Shown: positions 36,165-46,500 of the stretch, in pieces
Numbering within the stretch: position 1 is the stretch's first letter
How the letters are laid out: each line of letters opens with the position of its first letter
Source: Aquilaria yunnanensis
Taxonomy: Eukaryota; Streptophyta; Magnoliopsida; Malvales; Thymelaeaceae
Direction of reading: 5' to 3'
Assembly: GCA_039654915.1 (NCBI GenBank)
Contig: CM077596.1
Location: 75,269,751 to 75,333,750 of the forward strand
Length of the DNA stretch: 64,000 nucleotides
Translations under genes and position numbers: made by a program
The notes under the pieces: model-generated
What the model was told of the DNA's origin: nothing
Databases searched by the model: none
The model's input: only the letters and a program-made list of their open reading frames with translations

Positions 36165-36748
36165 GGGCCGAAACCCCTATTTTACGAGTTAGTCTTTCAA
36201 CTACAAATCGGTTTTAGCTAGTCTTCAAAGTTGGCAAAACGTGCCAACTTAGTCCCTAAAGCGAGTTGAAACGGCACGTGTTTTCACGTGAAATAATGTC
36301 ATCATACGCCATCATTACACAGTTAATGGGTAACCTCCCTCTCCAGCTTTCCTTTCACCAATCACCACTGTCCTTCTCCGGCATTCCTCCCTCTGCCACT
36401 TTTGCCTTGTTTTCCTCTCCCCACCAGCGTCACTCTGCCTTCCCTCCCTCTCAGCATCACCCGATTCACGCATCCCCGTCATCAAGATTGCCCCATCCTT
36501 CGTCCGCCTCCCTCTCATCTAGCAACCCATCGTCTACCTCCCATATCCAGCATTAATCCACCAATTTGCTTTCTCCCCTGTCCTCGGCATTAATCGAACG
36601 CTTCAATTTCTTCATGTCAATGTCGTCCTTTTCCAGCCTTTCCCTCTGCCGCCCTTGCTCTTCCTTCCCTCCTTCTCGACCTTCCTTCTTTTCCCCACAG
36701 CCATCGCTCTCCTTTCCCTCCCTCTCGTTCTCACCCGAATTGTGTATC

Positions 36749-36753
36749 CCTGT
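36749..36753. repeat. Retroelement target-site duplication, left copy
   Basis: CCTGT before the left LTR; the same five bases follow the right LTR at 52617-52621. Confidence 0.93.
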
Positions 36754-39700
36754 TGTGGCAACGTCGGGTTTTCTGGAGTCGCCACCAATCCGTTTACCTA
36801 GGTCGATTGGTCACCTTAAAATTGGTCTGCGAGAGTTCGGGGGTTCGGGAGTACGGTTACGTTAAAACAACTTTGTTAAAACGCCCAAAAATTGGCACCT
36901 TAGTTGATTTTAATTTTGTTTTGCTTTGCTTTTAAATAAATTTCAGTTAATTTTCAATCTAGAATTTTTAACTGAATTAATCGGATGTGGATTTTTGGTA
37001 ATTAATTTGTATAGAATTTTATACTTCCGAACCATGGACTCTGCCGAGTCATTTGGACACGGAAGATTTGATTCCGAACCATGGACTCTGGCGAGTCATT
37101 TGGACACGGAATTTGGTGAAATTTTAAACAATTTAATCCATATCATCAATATGGATTTTTATCTTTTTATTTATTTTATTTATTTAGTTTAAAAGGTTGA
37201 TATTTTCCAAACCGTAGATCCTGCCGGATCATTCGGATATGAAATTTAATATCCAAGCCATGGATTCTAACCGAATCATTTGGACATGGATATGATCTGT
37301 CTTAGGATTTCGTTATTTAATTTTATTTTATTTTTAATAATTTTAGTTAATATCCAAGCCATGGATTCTAACCGAATCATCTGGACATGGATATGATCCG
37401 TCTTAGGATTTTATCAAACCTACTAAGAACGGATTCACAAACATTTGAATGCTTCTTAACCAATCATTTGGTACACATTAGATGTATTACAAGGATTAAA
37501 ATTAAACTACTCTAAAAATAAAAATAAATAAAATAAAAAATGAATATCTTAAGTTACATCCTTATGTGAATTTAATGATTAAATCTAATACATGGCTAGA
37601 TAATCAAAGAAAGAAAGAAAACAAAAAGAGAACAAAGAAATAAATCTACTGTCAGGGACTAATCTGCAACAAAAAAAGAAATAGTTAGTGGCTCATAGGA
37701 ACAAAATAGAAAGTTGGATAACTAAGATGAAGTTATACCCAAAAGGAACTGATTAATTGGGTGTCAATAATAAGCATTCAGAAAATAGGATTAGTTGACT
37801 ATATCAAAAGGCATAAGTAGATCTACAATATATACATTACACCAGTAAGACCATAGTATCTGAACTGAAGTGGGAGATAAACCTTCTAGTTGTATATCTG
37901 CTGCCCAGAATTTCAAATCGACCTATCTTTATTCACAAATCTATATAAAAAAAAAAAAACCATCGAGTTATCCAAATCATTATATAAAACTATCTATATA
38001 CATAACTTAGGCACATACATAAAATTCACAAATGCAATATCAAGTTGTGGTTGACAGCACATAAATTATAAAAAAAATGCAAGTTAGCCCATCAGACAAG
38101 ACCTCAGGTAGAATCACAGATAAGTACTCTTCACTCCAGAAATTAGACAAAATCATTTATAAGTGCAAATGGAAGTTCATGAACCGGTACTGACACTAGA
38201 CATCCATATGAACATTTATTAAATTTACCAAATTCAAACATGCAACACACAAATTACTATAAATTTTGAAATCAAGGACTCCTGTTAAACTTAAAGAACC
38301 AGTTGTGAGACAAACTAGTCTCAACTTCAACGATTATATAAAATAAAAGAAACATCCAATTTGCATTTTTGTAAAAGTAGAAATAGACTAGACACAAATG
38401 GCTATTAGCATAAGAAATGACATCCCTAGATGCAGAGCATACAATTTATCATAGATTTTATAACAAGCAACAAAGACAAGCCTTCTGATGCCTATTCCAT
38501 ATTCAATGGAGTTCAGTAAAAAAAATGCATATAAATTCAACCACGGCTCGAAATCCAATCCTATAAAAATCCTGTATAAACTAGACTCATAAGGATATTA
38601 TCATAAAGATTGGTTTGTCCAGCAACAAAACACATGATTTATAGTGCAATTTCAAAGTCCACGGATCAATAGAACTAACAGCAAACTCACGGGTTGAGAC
38701 ACTTGTACCTTTTTACCTCGTTGTAATCTAGCTCGCATATCAGTCCATGGACAGCAGCGTAGGCATGTAGATGGTCCATATTACTACACAAGTATGTATG
38801 TTTCACAGCAATATAATTATTTATTTATTTTATTATTCTGAATCACTCAAGTTTATAAGGAGAAATATTATTTATTTTCATCAATGCTGATAGCACTTCA
38901 GTCGGGCGTTAAAACTATAAAAGTAATTCCGATTAATGGAGGGGCCAAAACAAACTAAAGGACAAACAAAGGAAAGACAAACAATAAATATAAACGAAAC
39001 CTTGCTGTCCATGCTCAATCTGCACAGAAAATAAAGTTAATGACTTGGATGGATAAAATAAAAATAACTAAGGGCTAAATAAGAATTTTATCCAAAAGAC
39101 AAATAATTTTGACTTGGTCAAAGACGAGAAACGCGTCTGTTTTCGTTTTTTACTTCTTCTTCTTCTTTTCAGGCGCGACGAGGGGGGCTACGTAGCTGGA
39201 GCAGACAACGGCGCGAGGAGCAAGGCAACAAGGGAACGGCGAGCGAGCGGGTGGGCTAGGCGACGGCGCGAGGAGGAGGTCGCGACGGGAGGAGGAAGGT
39301 GAGGGCAGCGTCTCGGCGAGCGAGCGGTCAGCGGCACCGTGCGCGAGGAGGTATGTGCGTCGCGAGGCTGCCGGCGAACGGAGGGGAAGCTGGTGCGACG
39401 GAGGAAACTGGAGAATGGGAGCAAAGCGTCGGCAGGGGCTGGAGACGACGGCGTGCGCGGCTGCCAGAGCTGGAGGCTGCGTTTGCGACGCAAACAGGGG
39501 AGGACGTCGTGGCAGAGACCTTGATCTGAGCGCGGAGTCTGAGAAGGGAACGGAGACAGTGGCAGTGTAAGCGGAAGCGGGGAGAAGAAAAGGAGAGAGA
39601 TTTGGGTGCTGCCAAGAAGGGAGAGCAGCAGGAGTTAGTTCTCTAGCGAGATGAAGAAGAAGAAGAAGAAGAAGAGCGAAGCGTGCTCTGCCAGAGGGAG

Positions 39701-40194
39701 AGGAAAGAGAGAGAGAAGATTTTTTTTTTTTTCTGTGTGTGTGCGTTGTCTGCGTTGAGAGTGAGAGGGAGAGAATAGATGAAGATTGAGAATGCGAGAG
39801 AAGATAAGGGATAAGGGGAGGGGGAGCCTCTGTCGGCCACTCTCCCCATTTTTTATTATTATTTTTGTTTTTTTCTTCTTTTTCTTTTTAATTAATTAAT
39901 TAATTAATAATTTTTAATTTTAATTAATTTAGATTTAATTTATTATTATTATTTATTATTATTTTTTTTTTTTCTTTTTCTTCCCATTTTTTTTTTTAAC
40001 ATACAAACTAAAAAGAACGCCCCTAAAATAATATTGCCATTATTACTATCATCATTTTTTTAATTAAGTAATCAATTAATTAAGTAATTCAATAATTTTT
40101 TTTTTAATAAGTTTTAATTTTTAAAATAAATAATTAATTTTTTTATTTAATTAATTTTTTTTATTTTTAAGCCGGACGAAATTGGGTGTCAACA
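36754..40194 (-). repeat. 3' LTR of the cargo retroelement
   Basis: 3441 bp. In element sense it starts TGTTGACACCCAATTTCGTC, a start I associate with Tat/Ogre LTRs. Contents: A/T-rich ends, a GC-rich block (39165-39840) with a GAA run (39650-39675), and the hairpin array (37024-37394). Compared with the other LTR it keeps about 58 bp near 39803-39860 and 10 bp near 37322. Short frames inside are composition artefacts. Confidence 0.93.
37024..37394. repeat. Two-stem hairpin repeat array (LTR copy)
   Basis: Five units near 37024, 37072, 37202, 37249 and 37350. Outer stems: CTTCCG/CGGAAG, TTCCG/CGGAA, TTTCCA-type, ATATCCA/TGGATAT (twice). Inner stems: GACTC-TGCC-GAGTC, GACTC-TGGC-GAGTC, GATCC-TGCC-GGATC, GATTC-TAACC-GAATC (twice). 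Both stems change in a compensated way between units. The same array lies at about 49513-49873 in the other LTR. Confidence 0.8.
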
Positions 40195-40207
40195 GCTGCC
40201 CCCCTTT
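40195..40207 (-). other. Polypurine tract of the cargo retroelement
   Basis: In element sense AAAGGGGGGCAGC, directly before the 3' LTR. It sets the minus-strand orientation. Confidence 0.85.
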
Positions 40208-40390
40208 GCATGCTTCATGGGACATGATGTATGCAAAGTTAGTTACCAAATTTCGTCCACCTTAGTTAGGCATTGAAAACCTTCTTGCCGCCTAAACTCT
40301 GAGGTTTAAGGAAAGATCCTTAGAACCTCTAACGATAGGAAAGGTTCTATCGTTGTAAGATTGACTGAATGATTGATTGTTTGTTTGAGG

Positions 40391-41008
40391 TTAAGGAAAG
40401 GTCGACTGTCGTGTCCAGTCTATCTGAATCATTGCTGGATCTGGTTCAGGAACAAAAGCTTGTATTTTATCTAGCAATTCTTCAGCAGTTGTTGCGGATA
40501 TTATGATTCGCCGTGCCACTCTTGATATGAAATTCTTCTGCATAGCATAATCCATAAAAGCTATCAGACCTGTAAAGAAATTGTTAACATTTAAAAGCCC
40601 AATGGGTTTCTTATGCAAATTAAGTTGGGCCATGGAAGCAATTTGAAAGACTTCTCCCAATGTGCCAAAACCACCTGGTAGAGCGATAAAAGCATCAGCA
40701 TTTAAAAGCATTTGTAACACACGCTCTTGCAAATTTTTAACCACTAATTCTTTTCCAATCGTGCCCCCAGAAACAAATTTCAAAGGTCCAGGGATGATGC
40801 CCAAAACTTGACTTCCTCCTAAAGATGCTGCTGATGCTACACCTCCCATTAATCCGACACTACCTCCTCCATAAACTAAATGTATTTTTCGCTCAGCTAA
40901 TACTCTACCCAAATGGTTGGCTGCCTTTAAATACTCTTCATCTTTTCCAGGAAAAGCCCCAGAAAATACACAAATACTTCGGGATTTACGAGTTGGGGTT
41001 TTCTCCAT
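40391..41008 (-). CDS. LOG: LOG-type cytokinin riboside 5'-monophosphate phosphoribohydrolase (cargo)
   Basis: An intact 205-aa frame from MEKTPTRKSRS; an ATG 20 codons upstream is less likely because that stretch covers the TATA motif and is not LOG-like. LOG enzymes release active cytokinin bases from their riboside monophosphates in cytosol and nucleus. Seen: SICVFSGAFPGKD (11-23), YGGGSVGLMGGVA (46-58), VLGIIP (68-73), the catalytic-type Arg96 in QERVLQM, and the PGGFGTLGE signature (111-119). PIGLLNVNNFF and IIISATTAEELLD follow later. Length is normal. It has no intron, whereas host LOG genes have several, so it was probably captured through an RNA copy. It lies last before the purine tract with its own TATA motif and repeat-rich upstream region. 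It diverges from the usual family (Val in place of Lys after Arg96, a short insertion near 77-83), so activity is plausible but not certain. Confidence 0.9.
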   Translation of the reverse strand: MEKTPTRKSRSICVFSGAFPGKDEEYLKAANHLGRVLAERKIHLVYGGGSVGLMGGVASAASLGGSQVLGIIPGPLKFVSGGTIGKELVVKNLQERVLQMLLNADAFIALPGGFGTLGEVFQIASMAQLNLHKKPIGLLNVNNFFTGLIAFMDYAMQKNFISRVARRIIISATTAEELLDKIQAFVPEPDPAMIQIDWTRQSTFP

Positions 41009-41040
41009 TCCTATCCTTATCCTTGTGAGAAAAGAGGATA

Positions 41041-41048
41041 TATTTATA
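41041..41048 (-). promoter_or_regulatory. TATA motif of the cargo LOG gene
   Basis: On the minus strand TATAAATA, ending 33 bases before the LOG start codon. That gives a very short leader if transcription starts at the usual distance. Confidence 0.5.
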
Positions 41049-41094
41049 GAGATGAAGAGATAAGGCAATAATTTTATTTTTCAAGAATGGATAC

Positions 41095-41390
41095 ATTATT
41101 GCCAGCTATTTACAGTAGTCACGGGTATGATTCTAGTCAGGTATGGGTACACTACCGTTAAATGAGGAGGAAAATTTTTAAAATAGCTGCTAGCATGTAC
41201 AGTAGTCACTACTGTAGCTTACGTCAGGAGTAGGTAGGTGATTGTTGGAGGAGAAGGAAAATTTCAAAAGTGGTAGCTATATACAGTAGTCATAACTGTA
41301 TCTCATGTCAGGAGTGGGTACATTATTGGGAGGATAATTTCAAAAGCGACAGCTAGTATGTACAGTAATCGTGACTTTGGTTCACGTCTT
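41095..41390 (-). promoter_or_regulatory. Tandem repeats upstream of LOG with a TGACG motif
   Basis: About four imperfect units of 75-85 bases. On the + strand each holds AGCTA...TACAGTAGTCA and a (T)CAGGAGT(G/A)GGTA-like word, with GGAAAATTTC between units. One unit (41217-41226) reads TGACGTAAGC on the minus strand, a TGACG (as-1-like) bZIP site. Similar blocks recur beside the NABP-like copies. I read this as a promoter/enhancer block; the function is inferred. Confidence 0.5.
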
Positions 41391-41517
41391 CCACTGATAT
41401 TGCATCCAGTAACGGCTTCAATGCCTTCTATGAATCGGCGATTTGCATCCCATCCAGTTTTCTCACAAACTGGCAAACTGGGTCATTTAGGGTTAGATTC
41501 CCAAGACTGTAACGTTC

Positions 41518-41991
41518 TCATTCTTTTTGGAGAATTATCCATAATCCAACAACCTCAAATTGCACTATTCCGCAAGAATGCGCTTCAAGAACCTCTCGGA
41601 TATCTTCTAGAGATTCCTTACGCAAGCCATTCTTAATGAATCTTATTCTATCATTACGATTTCTGGTGATCACTCCTGGAGAACGACATTTATTGCCGCA
41701 AATCCACCATCCACAATTATGACAAACGCCTAGCCTCTTTGCTCTTCTTTTTTTGGCATAAGCGCTTTTACCAAAGCCGGGCATACGGGGAAAGAACGCT
41801 TCTGGAACTTCACCAGCTGAACGAACCTTAGCTTCAATTAGCCACCGCACATTATCAGGAATGCCTTTGTGCATAAATACTCTGAATCGTTCACATCTAG
41901 CTTGATAAATCTTTTTAAGAACATTTATTGGGAAGGAAGGAAAATACTTTCGTAGGGCGGAAAGAGAAGACTCCATTGATGAAGGAGGCAA
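41518..41991 (-). CDS. Viral-NABP-like basic Cys-rich protein, copy A (shortened C-terminus)
   Basis: 157 aa from the first ATG; the second Met (residue 6) aligns with the starts of copies B and C and is the likelier start. Same layout as copy B: an N-terminal domain with LRKYFPS and GIPDNVRWLIEAKVR, a basic KSAYAKKRRAKRLG stretch, then CHNCGWWICGNKC (C-x2-C-x4-C-x3-C) and a DRIRFIKNGL segment. An early TGA removes the tail present in copy B, so the last 30 or so residues are lost. A TATA motif (42035-42042 on the minus strand) lies about 45-60 bases upstream. Homology to the Cys-rich nucleic-acid-binding proteins of flexuous plant RNA viruses is argued under copy B. Confidence 0.7.
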   Translation of the reverse strand: MPPSSMESSLSALRKYFPSFPINVLKKIYQARCERFRVFMHKGIPDNVRWLIEAKVRSAGEVPEAFFPRMPGFGKSAYAKKRRAKRLGVCHNCGWWICGNKCRSPGVITRNRNDRIRFIKNGLRKESLEDIREVLEAHSCGIVQFEVVGLWIILQKE

Positions 41992-42192
41992 AGAAAGAAA
42001 TTAGTGATTGTAGGAAACGAAAATAACTAACACATATTTATAGTGATGAAAGGGATAATGCGTTAATTACACTTACAGAAGCAAGTACCTTATTGTCAAA
42101 AGAAAAGACAAATGACAGCTTATATGTACAGGAATCATGACCGTGGCTCTCATCTTCCCCTGATTTATGTCCAGTAATGGCTTCAATGCCAT

Positions 42193-42741
42193 CTATAAGT
42201 CGGGGATTTGCTTTCCATCCAGTTTTCTTACAAATTGACAAACAGGATAGTTTAAAGTCACATTCCCAAGACTGTAACGGTTTCGTTCTTTATGGTAAGT
42301 CCTCCATAAACTGATAATTTCACCTTGCACTTTTCCACAAGAATGCGTTTCAAGAGTCTCTCGGATATCTTCTAGAGATTCCTTACGCAGGCCATTCTTA
42401 ATGAATTTTCTTTTATCTTCACGATTTATGGAGATGTATCCTAAAGAGCGACATTTAGTAATACAATTCCATCGCCCACATTTATAACACACGCCTAGTC
42501 TCTTTGCTCTTCGCCTTTTGGCATAACGGCTTTTACCTAAACCGGGCATGCGGGGCATAAATGCATCTGGAACTTCACCCGCCAGACGGACCTTAGCTTC
42601 AATTATCCACTGCACATTATCGGGAATGCCTTTGCGTGTAAAAACTCTGATTCTTTCACATCTAGCAAGGTAGATCTTTTTAAGGACTTTTATTGGAAGG
42701 GAAGGAAAGTATTTTCGCAGTGCTGAAAGAGTAGAATCCAT
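42193..42741 (-). CDS. Viral-NABP-like basic Cys-rich protein, copy B (complete)
   Basis: The longest copy, 182 aa. Residues 1-65: an alpha-helical-looking N-terminal domain (LSALRKYFPSLPIKVLKKIY). Residues 69-82: a basic GKSRYAKRRRAKRL stretch. Then C85-x2-C88-x4-C93-x3-C97, and a DKRKFIKNGL segment. The order SxYAxxRRAxxL, Cys cluster, then (D)xxxFI/VxxG is the pattern I know from the small nucleic-acid-binding proteins of Betaflexiviridae (carla- and vitivirus type; Pfam Viral_NABP), some of which suppress RNA silencing. Plant zinc-knuckle gag proteins lack the YAxxRRA block. It sits between the gag relic and LOG, where pol would be, with its own TATA motif (42861-42867, minus). RNA binding and silencing suppression are inference. 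A second frame overlaps its 3' end (42038-42241). Confidence 0.72.
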   Translation of the reverse strand: MDSTLSALRKYFPSLPIKVLKKIYLARCERIRVFTRKGIPDNVQWIIEAKVRLAGEVPDAFMPRMPGLGKSRYAKRRRAKRLGVCYKCGRWNCITKCRSLGYISINREDKRKFIKNGLRKESLEDIRETLETHSCGKVQGEIISLWRTYHKERNRYSLGNVTLNYPVCQFVRKLDGKQIPDL

Positions 42742-43029
42742 TGATTAGAGAAGAATTTGAGAGGAGAGGGAATGAATCAGTTATTGTAGGAGACTGGAAT
42801 AACCGACTTTAGAAGTCACGGGGTATCTTATTCGCTGCTTAATCAGAAGGAAGAACACGCATTTATAGTGATGAAAAAGGGATAACGTGTCGATTACACT
42901 TAGGGGAGCATGTACATCTGTCAAAAGAAAATGCAAACTTTTCCAAATATAACAAACTGTATGTACAGTAATTGTGACTGTGGCTCACATCTTCCACTGA
43001 TTTATGTCCAGTAACGGCATTAACGGCTT

Positions 43030-43578
43030 CTATGAGTCGAGGATTTGCTTCCCATCCAGTTTTCTTACAAGCTGGCAAACAGGGTCATTTACAGTCAGAT
43101 TCCCGAGACTGTAACGGTTTCGTTCTTCATGAAAAATGCTCCATAAACCAAGAAGTTCACGTTGCACGGATCCACAAGAATGCGTCTCAAGAGTCAATTG
43201 GATATCATCCAACGAGTCCTTACTCAGGCCATTCTTAATGAATCGTATTTTATCTTCTCGATTATCAGAGATCATCCCTAAAGAACGACATTTAGTATTA
43301 CAAGTCCACCGTCCACATTTGTGGCAGACTCGTAACCTTTTCGCTCTTCACTTTTTGGCATAAGAGCTTCTGCCTATACCAGGCATGTGAGACACAAATG
43401 CCTCTGGGATTTCGCCTGCCAGACGAACCTTGGCTTCGATTAACCACCGCACATCTTCAGGGATTCCTTTGTGCATCAGAACTCTTAATCGTTCACAGCG
43501 AACTTGGTAGATCTTTTTGAGAATGTTCATTGGGAGAGAAGGAAAATATTTTCGTAAGACAGAAAGAGTAGGATCCAT
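43030..43578 (-). pseudogene. Viral-NABP-like protein, copy C (in-frame stop)
   Basis: Same layout and length as copy B and in register with it from the start Met to the tail, but a TGA interrupts the frame within the basic stretch just before the Cys cluster (about 43348). The downstream part, with the CHKCGRWTC-type cluster and the RFIKNGL segment, is otherwise open. No clear TATA motif is seen upstream. As it stands it encodes only a 76-aa N-terminal piece; translational readthrough is conceivable but nothing supports it. Confidence 0.72.
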
Positions 43579-46500
43579 TTTCTAGAGGGAAGTAAAAGAC
43601 AGAAGAGAGGAAAGAATCAGTTATTATGGGCAACTGAGAGAACCGACTTGAGAGTCACGGAGTACCGTATCCACCGTTTAACCGGAAAAGTGGATCCTAC
43701 TTTATTTTGGTATCATAGATATTTCTTATCTTTGATATCTCGTCAGGCATGACATTGATCCAGTCCTTGATTATTGAATCTTTTGTCCGCTTTTGACAAA
43801 GTTTCAACGACAATATTTCTTGATGTCTGCCTTATCTTTGACCACAGCTATCTCTTATCTTGGATACTGCTAAGCTGGCATCAATCCTGTCCTACCAGGT
43901 GTAGCCTCGATTATTGAATCAATTGCCAGGTTTTTGACAATATTGTCTACTTTATATTTTTTTTGATATCTGCCTTATCCTTGGCTATAGCTATCTCTTA
44001 TCTTGGATACTACTAGCTGGCGTCAATCCTATCCTTCTAGGTGTAGCCTCGATTATTGAATCGGTAGCCAAGCTTTTGACAATATTGTCTACTTTATCCT
44101 TGAATTCCTGATGCGGGTTGGTCCCGCATATTAGCTGTGTATCCAGTGATAGATTGGTAAGAGCTGATGACATTGAGATCTAAGCTTATACTGCTGTAAC
44201 TGTGCTGTGAATGTGATTCCCGTTTGGTCCTTGTTATGTAAAGGCTATGTATGCATGATATGAAATGCATGAATGCAAAGCATGTGTAATTGATGGTTCT
44301 TTTTTATTTTTATTTTTATTTGATGGATCTAGTTCTTCATGTCTTTGCTTTACTGGATCCTCTTTGTGATGACCTTCTTGGACTATCATTGAATCTCTTT
44401 ATGCTTTCCAGCTTTTGTTTACTGCCTCAAAAGCCCAACTCTTTTCAAAGTCCGCTTTCTTTGACTTGTTCTTGAATTTTGGCCTCAATTTCTTTAAAGT
44501 TGGCCCGCCTCATAATTTATATCTCTTTCGGGTACTCATCCATTGTCATGGATTTGATACCATCAAAGGCTTTACTTTCAATGTCTGTCCTTTTTCTGGT
44601 GTCCGGGCTGACACATACTTATCCCCATGTTATAATCTGAATGATTGCTCTTCCTTGAGCTCAAGTTTTGATCCATAAGACTTGCCCCCTTGTCTATTGA
44701 ACTTCTTTCTTGGCAGTACTATTCTTACGCTTCGTAGAGACTACTTTGCCCCCCTGAATATGGTATTTATGTGGATAAAAGGTATCATCTCACCTTTGAT
44801 TTAACAGAAGGTCGAGCATTTCTAGACCTTTGTGATGGCACTTGATCGTAAATTTCTCTTACAAGAACCACATCTTATTAAAGAAAGACTCAAGCTATCT
44901 CCTCACTTTTAAGTCTACACACATTAATGAATAATGGTTTGGCCTTAAAGAAAAACTTTCATCGATTTGCAAAGCTTGACAAAGTAATTTACGGTCTTTA
45001 TTTTTAATTAAAATATCCTGCCACTCTTCCCTTTCCAACTCGAAGACATAAACTGTGCAAGGCAATAAGGTATAAACATGATTCACAAGGATAGCCTTTT
45101 AGCTGAATGAGGATGATATCGAGAGGTAAATGTTAGGTGTGAGGGAAATTAAGTTTAAATGTTTTTGCTACAGTCTTTTAGCTGAATGAGAATAATATTA
45201 AGAGGTAAATATTAGGTCTAAGTAAAGTTAAGTTTGAGTGGTGTGAAAGAAGGGTATTTTAATACTACTCGTGAGCAGTATTAAATAAGGTAGAAACATG
45301 ATTTGCAATGATAGTCTTTTAACTGAATGAGGATGTTCGGTTTGAGAAAAGTTAAATTTAAGTGGTGTGGAAGAAGGGTCTTTTAATACTACTCATGAGC
45401 AGTATTAAACAAGGTAGAAACATGATTCACAATGATAGTCTTTTAGCTGAATGAGGATGATAAGTCTGAGGAAAGTTAAATTTATGTGGTGTGAAAGAAT
45501 GGTCTTTTAATACTACTCATGAGCAGTATTAAATAAGGTAGAAACATGTTTCACAATGATAGTCTTTTGACTGAACGAGGATGTTAGGTCTGAGGAAAGT
45601 TAAGTTTAAGTGGTGTGAAAGAATGATCTTTTAATACTACTCGTGAGCAAATTTGATTATGGTGAAAAACTCAATAGTGATGACCTCAACTTGCCACTCT
45701 TTCCAGAAAGTTAGACCTCATCTGTTGCCCCCCAACTATTGTGATCTTTATGCATGCTTGGTTTGAGGGTTGCTTTTGTGTTCTAAACCACCTTTGCAGG
45801 TTTTCAGTCTAGAATCCATAGCTCACTTTTTTTGTTTTCTTTCTTTTGCTCTAACTTGAGCCTCTTTTCTTTTCTTTTTGTTTTTTTTTTTTTTTTTTTT
45901 TTGTGAGCTATGGTGATGACATACTTGATAACTCTCTTGAAGTGAGATGACTCAAGTGGCCTTGCTTGCTCGTGCTTGTTCTCAGTCCTTTTTGGTTTTG
46001 AATTTTCCCTGGTTGTTTTTTTTTATGGAAGGGACGAATTTCTCTTTCTTTTTGGAGTTTGTGTTGCAAAGAACTGAGATCATAGCCCTCTTGAAGTGAG
46101 ATGACTCAAGTGACTTTACTTGCTTGTGCTTGCTCTCAGTCTTTTTTTTTTTGTTTTGGATTTGAATTTTCCCTTGTTGCCTTTTGATAAGGGATGAACT
46201 TCTTTTTTTTTTTTTTTTTGGAATTTGTGTTGTGGAAAATTGAGAACCTTTTTTTTTGTGTTGAGCATTTGTGAGAATTGGAAGGCCACTGAAGTCATTT
46301 AATATGAGAGCTACCTTCTTTGGAAACTAACCCCAGACTTCTTACAAGGGTGTTGATAACCACTGCGAATTCCCTTTTGAGAGTTGAGGTGCAACATTTG
46401 AAATCCTTCTTACTAGATTTGGTAGTACCTTGAAGATCACTACTATCAAATCTCTCTTAACTTTCATTTTCACCCACGAGTAGTATTGCTTACAAAGTAA

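Noticed and set aside
39114..39615. Several overlapping frames of 60-101 aa in the GC-rich LTR block (also 2391-3052 and 51588-52095)
   Set aside because: High GC content removes stop codons in all frames. The frames are not kept between old and young LTRs beyond sequence identity, and have low-complexity Arg/Ser/Ala composition.
41009..41068. Upstream ATG extending LOG by 20 residues
   Set aside because: The extension covers the TATA-like motif and is not LOG-like; the downstream Met fits the usual N-terminus.
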